From Solibacillus sp. FSL W7-1464 (lineage in GTDB: Bacteria; Bacillota; Bacilli; Bacillales_A; Planococcaceae): a DNA stretch of 64,000 nucleotides. The position numbers and the translations under genes are program-made. This document shows, piece after piece, positions 50,106 to 59,493 of the stretch. The notes beneath the pieces are model-generated. The model saw only the letters and a list, made by a program, of their open reading frames with translations. It did not search any database and had not been told where the DNA came from. Numbering within the stretch: position 1 is the first letter of the stretch; the number at the start of each line of letters is the position of its first letter. The stretch spans positions 1,899,001 to 1,963,000 of the forward strand of contig NZ_JBBORC010000001.1 in assembly GCF_038004425.1 (NCBI RefSeq). Reading direction: 5' to 3'.

Positions 50106-51353
50106 TTAAAGGAATATCTCATTGAAAGCTTTGTAGATAAATTTTTTATAAATGGTCTCGGGAAAGTCTTCGACACCATTTTTCGCGAAAATAATATCAC
50201 GTTTTGCAGCAACTTTATCCATTTCATAATAAGAAGATAATGCCCGTACAGCAAAGAACTGATAATATTTAGCTAAATCAATGGGATGGTGTAAATAGTT
50301 AGGAATGGTTAAAGCAGTTCCGATTTGGAGTGCTTTCGAGTAGTTTTGTAATTTAAATTCCGCATACATCTCTTCACCGATGAAGATTGGATTTTTAAAT
50401 AAAAATAAATAATCCTGCAGTTTGGCTTGGTAATGTTCAATCTCTGGAACGATTTGTGCGTAATTCTTTTCGACAATGTTCATATAATGCAGTTTGCTGT
50501 ATAAATATCGTACTGATATGGCCGGATCGTCAGCAAACTCCGATAAAAGCATTAATTTTTCTATGTACTCTTTACTCTTGTTAATATCCTCATTTGCAAT
50601 GGATTGGATAAACAACAAATGATAAAAGCGGTCCATTCGATAAAATATTTGCTTCTTTTTCGCCATGTTCAATGCCTTTTGTAAATAATGATCCGACATT
50701 TGAATATTATCTGCCGCCGAATAGGAAATTGTTAAGTTGTAATACAAATCAAGGATTACCATAGGGTCCATCATCAGCTCATAAGGTTCAATACGTTTTT
50801 CCCCTTGCTTTAAAATGGCTAGTGTTTCGCTGTAGTTACGCTGTTCAATCGCAGCCTGGCATAAATAGAAATAACAGCGAAGCATCCGGCTATAGGCATG
50901 GATTTCTTCGTATTGATCGATAAACTTCCAATATTCGTCGAGAGATTTTGCCTTATTAATAGTACGATTCATTAAAAAATAAACTTCTCTTAATCGAATT
51001 TGTTCATAGTTTGTACCTTGAATTTCCGGTAAATAAGGTTCTATTTTCTCGATTATTTTAATCGTAAGGGATTGGAGCTCTTCAGGATCACGTATGAGCT
51101 TTCTGCGCTCTACATCTTCTTCAATTGTGGTATACAAGTTTCTGAGCATTGTCAGTGTCCCGTCATCCAGTAAATAATCAACATCGACATTTAATTGTTT
51201 GGCAATAAAACGAAGACTTTCCATCGAAGGCTGTGCTTTGCCATTCTCAATTAAACTTAGCATACCTTTCGTTAAACGTTCCCCTACTACCTCGGTTTGA
51301 GTTAATTTCTTCTGTTTTCTCAGCTTTTTGATGCGTTCTCCTAGTATATTCAA
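50106..51353 (-). CDS. XRE-type HTH regulator with TPR domain (RRNPP/NprR-PlcR-like)
   Basis: The 415-residue protein starts at TTG with TAGGTGA upstream. Residues 1-65 form a Cro/CI helix-turn-helix (LRKQKKLTQTEVVGERLTKG, then SLIENGKAQPSMESLRFIAK). The rest is a string of about five to eight TPR-like helix pairs. The length and layout match quorum-sensing RRNPP regulators such as NprR and PlcR, which bind a short peptide. No adjacent signal-peptide gene is visible, so the ligand may be encoded elsewhere. Confidence 0.85.
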   Translation of the reverse strand: MNILGERIKKLRKQKKLTQTEVVGERLTKGMLSLIENGKAQPSMESLRFIAKQLNVDVDYLLDDGTLTMLRNLYTTIEEDVERRKLIRDPEELQSLTIKIIEKIEPYLPEIQGTNYEQIRLREVYFLMNRTINKAKSLDEYWKFIDQYEEIHAYSRMLRCYFYLCQAAIEQRNYSETLAILKQGEKRIEPYELMMDPMVILDLYYNLTISYSAADNIQMSDHYLQKALNMAKKKQIFYRMDRFYHLLFIQSIANEDINKSKEYIEKLMLLSEFADDPAISVRYLYSKLHYMNIVEKNYAQIVPEIEHYQAKLQDYLFLFKNPIFIGEEMYAEFKLQNYSKALQIGTALTIPNYLHHPIDLAKYYQFFAVRALSSYYEMDKVAAKRDIIFAKNGVEDFPETIYKKFIYKAFNEIFL

Positions 51354-51635
51354 TATTTCACCTACACTTCTTAACTGAATATTCTTATTAAACTATGAAT
51401 ACAGAATTTTTACAATATCTTAACTTAAAGTTTAATGATTTAAACAGAAAAATAGTAAAAAAAGAACGTACTGCACTTAGCAATACATTCCTTTAGTATA
51501 GTGAGATAGCAATTTTAATGAGCAAAATGAATGTACACGTTAAAAGTATTTTTTAGAATAAATTACATGACCATAAAATAATTGAAAAAGTTTAATTTTG
51601 ACCAATAGCTAACTCTGTAATTATTTAACAAATTA
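51354..51635. other. AT-rich intergenic region between recQ and the regulator
   Basis: No gene or convincing structure seen; probably contains the minus-strand promoter of the XRE-TPR gene. Confidence 0.4.
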
Positions 51636-53399
51636 TTATGAATTTGCAATAATTGCCTCGATAAAAGTCTTCCCGTATTTCTCCAGTTTGTTTTCCCCTA
51701 CACCGCTAACCTCTAAAAATTGATTACTGTTCCTAGGTTTACGTACACACATATCTTTTAATGATTTATCCGAAAAGATAACAAAAGGAGGTACTTTCTC
51801 ACGGTCGGCAATTTCCTTCCGTATTTTACGAAGAACTTCAAATAATGGATCGTTAGGCTCGACTGTTGTTTCAATAATCCGCGCTTCTTTACGTAGCACC
51901 TTTTTTTGACCGAGTAATACTTCCTTTCCCGAATCCGAAATGGATAACGTCGGGAATTGGCCATTATTTACGACTATGAGTTTTTCAGAGATTAAAAACT
52001 CAATAAAATTAGCGATTTCTTTTGCATTCATTGCACGTAAAATACCATATGTCGGCAACTTATGAAAGTTAAATTCAAGCACTTTCTTACTGCGTGACCC
52101 TGCTAATACGGAAGCGGTTAATTGCTTCCCGAATTTTTGACCCATTCGTACGATACAGGACAATACTTTTTGGGCATCTGTTGTTACATCCAGCTGTGGA
52201 CGGTTATCCGTGCAATTTGCGCATCTGCCGCAATCTTGCCCGGCTTCATCTCCGAAATATTCGATAATATAACTTTGAAGACAGCGCTCTGTATGACAAT
52301 AATCAATCATTGCATGCAGCTTTTGCAGTTCAAAGGGAATTCGAGAGCGATCTTGTGCCTGATCGATTAAAAAACGCTGTGTTTGTTCGTCGGATGAACT
52401 GTAAAGTAATATACACTCGCTATCCAGCCCATCACGCCCTGCACGGCCTGCCTCCTGATAATAGCTTTCCATATTTCGCGTCATGTTAAAATGAAGAACA
52501 TAGCGTACATTGGTCTTGTTTATTCCCATTCCAAAAGCATTTGTTGCGACCATTATTTGAACTTCATCATTTAAAAAGCGATTTTGTTCATATGTACGGT
52601 CTTCTTCAAACATCCCACCATGGTATTTTGCTACGGCAAATCCGGCTTTGCTCAGCATCTCATAGACCGCTTCCACCGATTTTCGAGTAGCAGCATAAAT
52701 AATGCCAGCCTCATTTTCATTTGCTTTCACATATTTTTTTATATAGGCTTCTTTGTTTTCACCAAGTAAAACCGAGAAAGTTAAATTTTCGCGTGCAAAG
52801 CCGGTAATAAAAGTATTTTCCTTTTCAATGGAAAGAAGCTGTTGAATATCTCCACTTACCTCTTCGGTAGCAGTAGCCGTCAATGCAATAACGGTCGGTT
52901 TCTTTTCCCATAAATGCAGCAGTTGCTGGATTGAACGGTAACTTGGACGAAAATCATGCCCCCATTGTGATATACAATGTGCTTCATCAATTGCTAATAG
53001 AGGCACATTTATTTGAGAAAGTTCCATACAAAAGCGCTCATTTTCAAGTCTTTCCGGTGCAATGTAAAGCAATTTGATTTTACCGCTTTGTACACCATAC
53101 ATTACGTCCTGTACTTCTTCATAACTTAGCGAACTATTGATATAAGCCGCTGAAATTCCACTGGAGACTAGCATGTCTACCTGGTCTTTCATTAGCGAAA
53201 TCAATGGTGAAATTACAAGTGTTGTGCCTTCCATACAGAGTGCTGGAATTTGATAGCAAAGGGATTTCCCTCCACCCGTCGGCATAATAACAAGCGTATC
53301 ATTGTTATTCAATACATTATCGATAATTTGGGTTTGACCTGGACGGAAAGTGTCATAACCAAAGTGTGTTTTTAAATGTTGTAATGCTAGTGAAATCAT
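51636..53399 (-). CDS. recQ: ATP-dependent DNA helicase RecQ
   Basis: The 587-residue superfamily 2 helicase has motif 0 and I (RPGQTQII, MPTGGGKSLCYQIPAL), the DEAH box as AIDEAHC near residue 135, and TATAT near 175. In the second RecA-like domain are MGINKTNVRYVLHF and QEAGRAGRDG. The RQC zinc cysteines are C-x..C in CHTERCLQSY and CGRCANC, followed by a winged helix and one HRDC domain (about 515-585). Unwinds recombination intermediates. GAGGAGGGA precedes the ATG. Confidence 0.96.
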   Translation of the reverse strand: MISLALQHLKTHFGYDTFRPGQTQIIDNVLNNNDTLVIMPTGGGKSLCYQIPALCMEGTTLVISPLISLMKDQVDMLVSSGISAAYINSSLSYEEVQDVMYGVQSGKIKLLYIAPERLENERFCMELSQINVPLLAIDEAHCISQWGHDFRPSYRSIQQLLHLWEKKPTVIALTATATEEVSGDIQQLLSIEKENTFITGFARENLTFSVLLGENKEAYIKKYVKANENEAGIIYAATRKSVEAVYEMLSKAGFAVAKYHGGMFEEDRTYEQNRFLNDEVQIMVATNAFGMGINKTNVRYVLHFNMTRNMESYYQEAGRAGRDGLDSECILLYSSSDEQTQRFLIDQAQDRSRIPFELQKLHAMIDYCHTERCLQSYIIEYFGDEAGQDCGRCANCTDNRPQLDVTTDAQKVLSCIVRMGQKFGKQLTASVLAGSRSKKVLEFNFHKLPTYGILRAMNAKEIANFIEFLISEKLIVVNNGQFPTLSISDSGKEVLLGQKKVLRKEARIIETTVEPNDPLFEVLRKIRKEIADREKVPPFVIFSDKSLKDMCVRKPRNSNQFLEVSGVGENKLEKYGKTFIEAIIANS

Positions 53400-53462
53400 A
53401 ATCCCTCCTCAATAACTTCAATTTCTTTATTATACATGCAAATAAAAGTTCGTAAAAGGATG

Positions 53463-53479
53463 TTTAGTTTACATAATAT
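53463..53479. other. dif-arm-like 17-mer, copy 2 (left inverted repeat of the array)
   Basis: TTTAGTTTACATAATAT, identical to copy 1 at 37519 and inverted relative to copy 3 at 54073. Confidence 0.6.
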
Positions 53480-53705
53480 AGTTATTGGTTTATTTGTTCT
53501 AATACATTGGATAGATTTTCAATGATATATCCCCTATTTCCAATAATTTCGACATATATAAATAGAACCCTTTCGCTATCCTAGAAACAATTTTTTTTCA
53601 TTATTTTCTGGTTTGGTTTATTTCTTAGTGGCTTATTTTAATAAATAAATTTCTATTAAATAGTGTCGGATAATATGTGTATTTTAAAAAGGGGTTGTAT
53701 AACTG

Positions 53706-54040
53706 TTCTAATTGGGCTGTGGTTTTGTGAGGTTTTCTTATAAAACTGTAAATGTTCTAATATAAATTTATTTGTTCTAATAAAAGTCGGATGTTCTAAT
53801 ATATCGACGTGTTGTTCAAATAAATAGACTGAATGTTCTAGTACCATGGAGGGATCTTCTAATATCACTCCCCCATCTTCTAATAAAGCACTGAATTGTT
53901 CTAATAAAATCCAAAGTAAAGTTCTTCCCTAGTAACTCATCTGTCAGAAGCATTAATCGGCACGATTTTTTCTAATATGTGGGCGCAATGATCTAATATC
54001 ATCCTGGCTTCTTCTTATAAGCCCCTCCGATTTTCTAATA
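53706..54040 (-). repeat. Degenerate tandem repeat array with a 21-bp period
   Basis: The core TTCTAATA (minus strand TATTAGAA) recurs with starts at 53755, 53775, 53794, 53815, 53836, 53857, 53878 and 53899. It then has a near-miss at 53922 and resumes at 53970, 53991, 54012 and 54033. Ten of the spacings are 19-21 bp, and eight of them exactly 21; the sequence between cores is unrelated. A minus-strand frame through part of it encodes a seven-residue periodic peptide ([IV]LEHxxx), but other parts contain stops, so the DNA phasing is the conserved feature. Confidence 0.85.
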
Positions 54041-54072
54041 AAACCTCAGCGTCAGTATAGTTAAAAATAATA

Positions 54073-54089
54073 ATATTATGTAAACTAAA
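54073..54089. other. dif-arm-like 17-mer, copy 3 (right inverted repeat of the array)
   Basis: ATATTATGTAAACTAAA, the exact reverse complement of copies 1 and 2. Confidence 0.6.
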
Positions 54090-54098
54090 TTCCCTTCA

Positions 54099-54137
54099 AA
54101 AAAAAGAAGTGACTGAACCGATTCAGGCACTCCTTCA
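54099..54137 (-). terminator. Terminator of the MFS gene
   Basis: Minus strand AAGGAGTGCCTGAA pairs with TTCAGTCACTTCTT, then TTTTTT. Confidence 0.75.
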
Positions 54138-55319
54138 TTATACTGATTTCTTTTGCCTTTGCATGCCAATGATCGAAAATAACATAAAACCGAATAAAAT
54201 GACGATAATCCATTTTGTAACGTAATGCGTACCTGTCTTATCATACACGATACCAATAATAAGCGGGACAATCGCACTCATCATAAAACCGCCCGACAAA
54301 ACCATCGAACTCCATTCATTTGCTTCGGCTTTGTTTTTTGCTTCATCCAATGGAAGCATTAACCCGATCGGGAATAGTCCGCTGAGAACAAAACCGAATA
54401 CTACCGCGCTCACCCATATTGCCCAATTTTCATTGATAAAGAATATAACCGAACCGATCAATCCAATCATAATTAAACTATACAGCCAAACGACACGATT
54501 AGGATAACGATTAATGAAAGACGGAATGAGTAGATTCCCAGCCAACTGAACGATTGTCATCAGTGTTAATACGGAACCAGCTGTCAACAATGCCATCCCC
54601 TGTTCCAGCGCTACAGAAGTAAGCCATGTCGTCAAACTGAAGAACAGCGATGTTTGAAAACCGAAGAACAAAAGAATCGACCAGGCTACTTTATTTTTCC
54701 ACGGATTCCGTTTTTCATCGGTTTGAGAATTTTTTATGGATGTGACAACTGGAGCCTTCACTGCAGTGAACCAGCTGATCATCGCAATAACTGCCAAAAT
54801 ACCCCAAATTCCTAAAGCCAGTGCCCAATTCCCATCAAATGTTTTATAAATAATGGCAGTAAATCCTGCACTTAATGTAGCACCAAAACCCATCGCAAAG
54901 GAATAGACTCCAATGACCGGTTCCATTTTGGTCGGAAATATTTCTTTTATATAGGCATTTATAATCGGACTTATTATTGCAATGGCAAAACCGGCTAAAA
55001 AACTCGTTACTACAAGTGCACCATAATTGGAAAAAAAGATCCTAGCAGCTGTAGCAAAACCGATTATTGCAACTAAAATTGTAACCGACCAGCGATAACC
55101 GTACTTGTTTTGTATTGGAACGGCCAGCGGTGCAAATAAACCCATACAAAATACCGGGATCGATGTCAGTAAACTCATATGGGTACTTGAAACTTGTAGA
55201 GCTTCCCTAATGGTCGATAATATCGGTCCTACAGAAGTAATGGCCGGACGCAAATTTATGGAAACAAGTATAATGGAAAAAATAATGAAAACAGATTTCC
55301 ATTTTGATAATTGCTTCAT
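54138..55319 (-). CDS. MFS transporter, CynX/NimT (YycB) type
   Basis: The 393-residue 12-helix protein has the clan-typical opening: a helix with VSINLRPAITSVGPILSTI (residues 19-37), then SLLTSIPVFCMGLFAPLA. These are hallmarks of the cyanate/2-nitroimidazole transporter group. The substrate is not deducible. GAGGAAC precedes the ATG; monocistronic. Confidence 0.88.
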   Translation of the reverse strand: MKQLSKWKSVFIIFSIILVSINLRPAITSVGPILSTIREALQVSSTHMSLLTSIPVFCMGLFAPLAVPIQNKYGYRWSVTILVAIIGFATAARIFFSNYGALVVTSFLAGFAIAIISPIINAYIKEIFPTKMEPVIGVYSFAMGFGATLSAGFTAIIYKTFDGNWALALGIWGILAVIAMISWFTAVKAPVVTSIKNSQTDEKRNPWKNKVAWSILLFFGFQTSLFFSLTTWLTSVALEQGMALLTAGSVLTLMTIVQLAGNLLIPSFINRYPNRVVWLYSLIMIGLIGSVIFFINENWAIWVSAVVFGFVLSGLFPIGLMLPLDEAKNKAEANEWSSMVLSGGFMMSAIVPLIIGIVYDKTGTHYVTKWIIVILFGFMLFSIIGMQRQKKSV

Positions 55320-55447
55320 ATTCGTTCCTCGCTTTTCTTTTAATAACTCGATAGTAAAACGGAATAAAAATGTGTGACAACTAAATGATTCGGCTTATAA
55401 GATTCGGTTATTTCCGATGCGCTGTTATTTAATTTAACAATAAGACA

Positions 55448-55456
55448 TGCTATAAT
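55448..55456 (+). promoter_or_regulatory. Extended -10 promoter of the ABC-F gene
   Basis: TGCTATAAT; the -35 region is weak. About 75-nt leader to the ATG at 55535. Confidence 0.5.
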
Positions 55457-55534
55457 AGAAACATTGTGTGCAAAAGAGAATTCTCTTTTTTAAGCAATCG
55501 AAAATACAAAGAAACAATTCAAGGAGGTACTTGC

Positions 55535-57139
55535 ATGATTCAAGTATCAGGTGTAGGTCTACGTTATGGTGACCGTAAATTATTTGACGATGTAAATATT
55601 AAATTCACTCCAGGTAACTGTTATGGTCTAATCGGAGCAAACGGTGCTGGTAAATCGACATTCTTAAAAATCTTATCTGGTGACATCGAGGCACAAGAAG
55701 GCCACGTATCAATGGGTAAAGATGAGCGTCTTTCAGTATTAAAGCAAAACCACTTCGAATACGATGAGTACAACGTATTGGATACAGTTGTAATGGGTAA
55801 CAAACGTCTTTGGGAAGTAAAAGCCGAAAAAGATGCAATTTATATGAAACCGGAAATGACAGACGAAGATGGTATGCGTGCTGCTGAACTTGAAGGCGAA
55901 TTCGCTGATATGAACGGTTGGGAAGCTGAATCTGATGCTGCCACACTTTTAAACGGACTAGGTATCGGTGATGACTTGCACTACATGATGATGGCTGACT
56001 TAGAAGGTTCGGACAAAGTAAAAGTATTATTAGCGCAAGCTTTATTCGGGAAACCGGATGTATTACTGCTGGATGAGCCTACCAACCACTTGGACTTAAA
56101 AGCGATTAAATGGCTGGAAGAGTTTTTAATTAACTTTGAAAACACAGTTATCGTTGTATCCCATGACCGTCACTTCCTAAATAAAGTATGTACACATATC
56201 GCAGACTTAGACTTCGGTAAAATTCAGCTTTATGTCGGGAACTACGATTTCTGGTATGAGTCTAGTCAATTAGCGCAAAAAATGATGGCTGACCAAAACA
56301 AGAAAAAAGAAGAAAAAATTAAAGAATTAAAAGAATTCGTTGCACGTTTCTCTGCAAACGCATCGAAATCTTCTCAAGCAACGTCTCGTAAAAAAATGCT
56401 TGATAAAATCGAGCTGGATGACATCCGTCCTTCAAGCCGTAAGTACCCGTTCATCAACTTCCAAGCTGGTCGTGAAATCGGGAATGACGTATTAACAGTC
56501 GATGGCTTAACGGCTTCACAAGATGGCGAAACATTATTCAAAGACATCCGCTTCTCTATGAACAAAGAAGATAAAATTATCCTTCTAGGTTCTCCAAATG
56601 CAAAATCAGCATTAATGGATATTTTAATGGATCGTCAAAAAGCTGATGCCGGCACATACAAATGGGGTGTAACAACATCTCAAAGCTATTTTGAAATGGA
56701 TCATGACCAATACTTTGGCGGTAACGAAAAGTCATTAGTTGAATGGTTACGCCCATATTCTCCTGAAGATGAAACAGAAAGCTTCCTACGTGGTTTCTTA
56801 GGCCGTATGCTATTCTCAGGTGAAGAAGTGAAGAAATCTCCGGCTGTATTATCCGGTGGTGAAAAAGTGCGCTGTATGCTTTCTAAAATGATGCTTTCAA
56901 ACTCGAACGTATTATTATTGGATGAGCCAACAAACCACTTGGACCTTGAATCAATTCAAGCATTGAATGAAGGTTTAATCCGCTTCAAAGGTGCGATGAT
57001 CTTCACATCACATGACCACCAATTCATTCAAACGATCGCAAACCGTGTCATCGAAATCCGTGAAGACGGTTCTATTTTGGATAAACCATTATCATATGAT
57101 GAGTATCTAGAGTGGAAAGATGCACAAGGCTTAAGCTAA
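55535..57139 (+). CDS. ykpA: ABC-F family ATPase (YkpA/YbiT-like)
   Basis: The 534-residue soluble protein has two ABC ATPase domains joined by a charged linker (about residues 250-300). It starts at ATG 55535, with AAGGAGGT before it, rather than at the upstream GTG. The first domain has Walker A GANGAGKST and LLLDEPTNHLD. The second has LSGGEKVRCMLSKMML and LLLDEPTNHLDLES but a degenerate P-loop (GSPNAKSA), a variation also known in YkpA. ABC-F proteins act on the ribosome (translation factors or antibiotic protection), not in transport. Confidence 0.93.
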   Translation: MIQVSGVGLRYGDRKLFDDVNIKFTPGNCYGLIGANGAGKSTFLKILSGDIEAQEGHVSMGKDERLSVLKQNHFEYDEYNVLDTVVMGNKRLWEVKAEKDAIYMKPEMTDEDGMRAAELEGEFADMNGWEAESDAATLLNGLGIGDDLHYMMMADLEGSDKVKVLLAQALFGKPDVLLLDEPTNHLDLKAIKWLEEFLINFENTVIVVSHDRHFLNKVCTHIADLDFGKIQLYVGNYDFWYESSQLAQKMMADQNKKKEEKIKELKEFVARFSANASKSSQATSRKKMLDKIELDDIRPSSRKYPFINFQAGREIGNDVLTVDGLTASQDGETLFKDIRFSMNKEDKIILLGSPNAKSALMDILMDRQKADAGTYKWGVTTSQSYFEMDHDQYFGGNEKSLVEWLRPYSPEDETESFLRGFLGRMLFSGEEVKKSPAVLSGGEKVRCMLSKMMLSNSNVLLLDEPTNHLDLESIQALNEGLIRFKGAMIFTSHDHQFIQTIANRVIEIREDGSILDKPLSYDEYLEWKDAQGLS

Positions 57140-57144
57140 TAAAT

Positions 57145-57184
57145 GAAAAAGAAGGAGGCAGTTATTCTGCTCTCCTTCTTTTTA
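57145..57184. terminator. Bidirectional terminator
   Basis: AAAAAGAAGGAG / CTCCTTCTTTTT around an imperfect inner stem, between convergent genes. Confidence 0.8.
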
Positions 57185-57193
57185 TTTGGAAAC

Positions 57194-58972
57194 TTATTCT
57201 GTAATCGTATTTTTATAAATGTCGAGTAGTTCAAGCAATTGTTTTTTCTTTGTTTCATCCGCCTTTAATTGATCCAGTTTGTCTATATATTGTGTAATTG
57301 AATAACGGGAAAGGACCGGTAAATCAAATGTTTGCACAAGCAGATCAAAAAATATTTGCTGTTCATCCGATAAATAGACCGTAAGCGGGTAACGCTCAGT
57401 GAAAACATATTGCCCTTTAATATTCTTACCAATCTGTGGTGCATATTCCGGTATGGAAAAAGATAACTCAGGTTGTGGCTCCAGTGCTTCAACAATTTCA
57501 TCATCTTTCATCGACCACATTTTATCGAATTTATATTCCCATGTGAAGTTTGCAGCCATTCGGTAACGCGCTTCGGTCCACCCTTTATTATATCGCCGAT
57601 TTGTATCAAGACCGATATTTTGTTCATTCATTTGCTCTAAAAGCAGTTGATATTCTTCATTCACTAACAAATAATCATCGATATACGTAGATAATGGAAT
57701 CTCAAAATTCTTCAGTACATCATCCATATATTTTTTAAAATAAGGATTTCCCATTTGCTCTGCTAAAGAATTTTCAATCTGTTCACGCGCATAGATACGA
57801 GCCGCTTCATCTAATTCAATTTCGAAATCCTGCTTCAAATAATTAAATAATCCATACATCTCCCCTATTTTTTCATTGGCAATTCGATAAGCAAAAAATT
57901 TATCAGGGATGTTTTCATCCAAGTGATAATTTTCATATTCCAACAACTGTAACGTGATATCTTTATGCTTCCTCAACTTGCTGGGATCAAATGAAGGTAT
58001 TTCATTGAACTGATAATTTAACTCTTCACCTAGTTCCCAATCTATACTCTTCTCCGCAATTTCAAATAGTTTCAGCAAATCGCTCACAACTATACTATTT
58101 TCATTTCCTGCAGTTGCTTCTTGCTCTAATGCATTTTGATACTGTTTGAAACTATGCCGCGACAATTCCTGAAAGTTGTTCTCTTTTTCTATCAGATAAA
58201 TCAAACGGGATTGCTCTTCTGTAAACCGATGCCGGTCAAAATCCTCTGAAGCAAGAATGATTTCTCCAGCCTGATTTTTAGCAAAATCAAGATAAAGATT
58301 AGAAACTGCAAAAGGCAAATCTAAATCTGTCCCAGTAGAATCGATATGAATAAATTCACTTAAAGCTAAATATTCCCGATAATCGAAAGATATTCCCAAC
58401 TTCTTTGCATACCAGTCTTCCTGGTCGCCTTTTGAATAAATTGTACCCGAATCATGCATATTCCTTTCTAAAATTTCATGTTCTTTATTAACAAGTAAAT
58501 ATTCCTCGATATAGTCCTGTTTGCTAATTTCAAGCTCTTGGAACATCTTCTCAAAATATTGTTTTAATAGTGGATTTTGCATATCATATGTAATTTGCTC
58601 TTCTAAAATTTTCAGCTGTAATTGGCGCTTTTCATCACTTAACGTAATATTTTGCTGCTGTAAATAATCGATCAGTGCATATTTAGTGATCGCTTCATTT
58701 AGTGCAGAAGACTTTACCGCTTCTTTTGATCGTATATTTCCGTCTCGGTAGAATTTCTCATATTGATTAATTTTTAAATATGTCTCGATTAGGGATTTTT
58801 TATAATCTTGACTTTCCGCAAGAACGTTCACTTGTTCATCGCTTTCCTTACTTTGCTTTTTCTCATAAAACGATGCAAAAAAACAAGCCAATACTAAAAT
58901 AATAATAATAATTCCCCATGTTAATAATCTTTTTTTCTTAGTACTTAAACTATGTACTTTTCTTATTGGAAT
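57194..58972 (-). CDS. Exported or membrane-anchored protein with two duplicated helical domains (possible ATT start)
   Basis: The family is not recognised. The frame extends beyond the first normal start (TTG 58891) to ATT 58972, which has GAAGGAAGG five bases upstream. That gives 592 residues with a basic N-terminus, a membrane segment (GIIIIILVLACFFASF) and then the outside part. A TTG start would fall inside the membrane segment. Two related units are visible. The first contains MQNPLLKQYFEKMFQELEIS and DYIEEYLLVNKEHEIL. The second contains MGNPYFKKYMDDVLKNFEIP and TYIDDYLLVNEEYQLL. This resembles the helical chaperone part of SurA/PrsA-like proteins, without a rotamase domain. Function inferred only loosely. 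Confidence 0.7.
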   Translation of the reverse strand: MPIRKVHSLSTKKKRLLTWGIIIIILVLACFFASFYEKKQSKESDEQVNVLAESQDYKKSLIETYLKINQYEKFYRDGNIRSKEAVKSSALNEAITKYALIDYLQQQNITLSDEKRQLQLKILEEQITYDMQNPLLKQYFEKMFQELEISKQDYIEEYLLVNKEHEILERNMHDSGTIYSKGDQEDWYAKKLGISFDYREYLALSEFIHIDSTGTDLDLPFAVSNLYLDFAKNQAGEIILASEDFDRHRFTEEQSRLIYLIEKENNFQELSRHSFKQYQNALEQEATAGNENSIVVSDLLKLFEIAEKSIDWELGEELNYQFNEIPSFDPSKLRKHKDITLQLLEYENYHLDENIPDKFFAYRIANEKIGEMYGLFNYLKQDFEIELDEAARIYAREQIENSLAEQMGNPYFKKYMDDVLKNFEIPLSTYIDDYLLVNEEYQLLLEQMNEQNIGLDTNRRYNKGWTEARYRMAANFTWEYKFDKMWSMKDDEIVEALEPQPELSFSIPEYAPQIGKNIKGQYVFTERYPLTVYLSDEQQIFFDLLVQTFDLPVLSRYSITQYIDKLDQLKADETKKKQLLELLDIYKNTITE

Positions 58973-59036
58973 CTCAACCTTCCTTCAGTTTTCCATAAAT
59001 TATATCATTATATGTAAATATTTGTTATACAAAAGA

Positions 59037-59066
59037 AAAAGCTGCGTAAATGAATACGCAGCTTCG
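59037..59066 (-). terminator. Terminator of the cold-shock gene
   Basis: AAGCTGCGTA / TACGCAGCTT; T-rich tail on the minus strand. Confidence 0.8.
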
Positions 59067-59078
59067 GAATTTGTACGA

Positions 59079-59279
59079 TTATAGTTTGATTACATTAGAT
59101 GCTTGTGGTCCGCGGTTGCCATCTACAACTTCGAATTCCACTTGTTGTCCTTCTTCCAATGTTTTGAAACCTTCACCTTGAATTGCAGAGAAGTGTACGA
59201 ATACATCGTTTTCCCCTTCTACTTCGATGAAGCCAAAACCTTTTTCTGAGTTAAACCATTTTACTGTACCTTGTTTCAT
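59079..59279 (-). CDS. Cold-shock protein (CspA/CspD family)
   Basis: The 66-residue OB-fold RNA/DNA chaperone has RNP1 KGFGFIEV (about 13-20) and RNP2 VFVHFSAI (about 26-33). Start ATG 59279 is preceded by GGAGGTA; upstream in-frame codons belong to the leader. Csp proteins melt RNA structure at low temperature. The ~138-nt leader with a perfect 12-bp stem (59332-59383) suggests the usual post-transcriptional cold regulation. Confidence 0.95.
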   Translation of the reverse strand: MKQGTVKWFNSEKGFGFIEVEGENDVFVHFSAIQGEGFKTLEEGQQVEFEVVDGNRGPQASNVIKL

Positions 59280-59331
59280 CAATAAATACCTCCAAAAATA
59301 AAAGTTAACAATTAAAAAACCAAATAAAAAA

Positions 59332-59383
59332 CACATATTACAAGAGTACCGATCCACTAACTCGATTACTATTTGTAATATGT
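59332..59383 (-). promoter_or_regulatory. Stem-loop in the cold-shock gene leader
   Basis: CACATATTACAA pairs perfectly with TTGTAATATGTG across a 28-nt loop, inside the predicted 5' UTR. It is a candidate temperature-responsive structure. Confidence 0.5.
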
Positions 59384-59423
59384 GAAGCCATTGTATTCGG
59401 TCAATCTTTCAATTGTTAAATAT

Positions 59424-59452
59424 AGTATATATAGCATAATAATAACTGTCAA
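59424..59452 (-). promoter_or_regulatory. Promoter of the cold-shock gene
   Basis: Minus strand TTGACA, exactly 17 bp, TATACT; predicted start near 59417. Confidence 0.75.
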
Positions 59453-59493
59453 TTGCCATTTGGTAAATTAAGCAAATTTTCAATCAAATGTAG

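Noticed and set aside
53656-53868. 70-codon minus-strand frame with ILEH heptads
   Set aside because: It is produced by the 21-bp repeat; the rest of the array contains stops in the same phase and there is no ribosome site, so it is not called as a gene.
53695-54045. Possibility that the 21-bp repeats form a CRISPR array
   Set aside because: Conserved cores are only about 8 bp with 13-bp variable spacers, no cas genes, and no long identical repeats.
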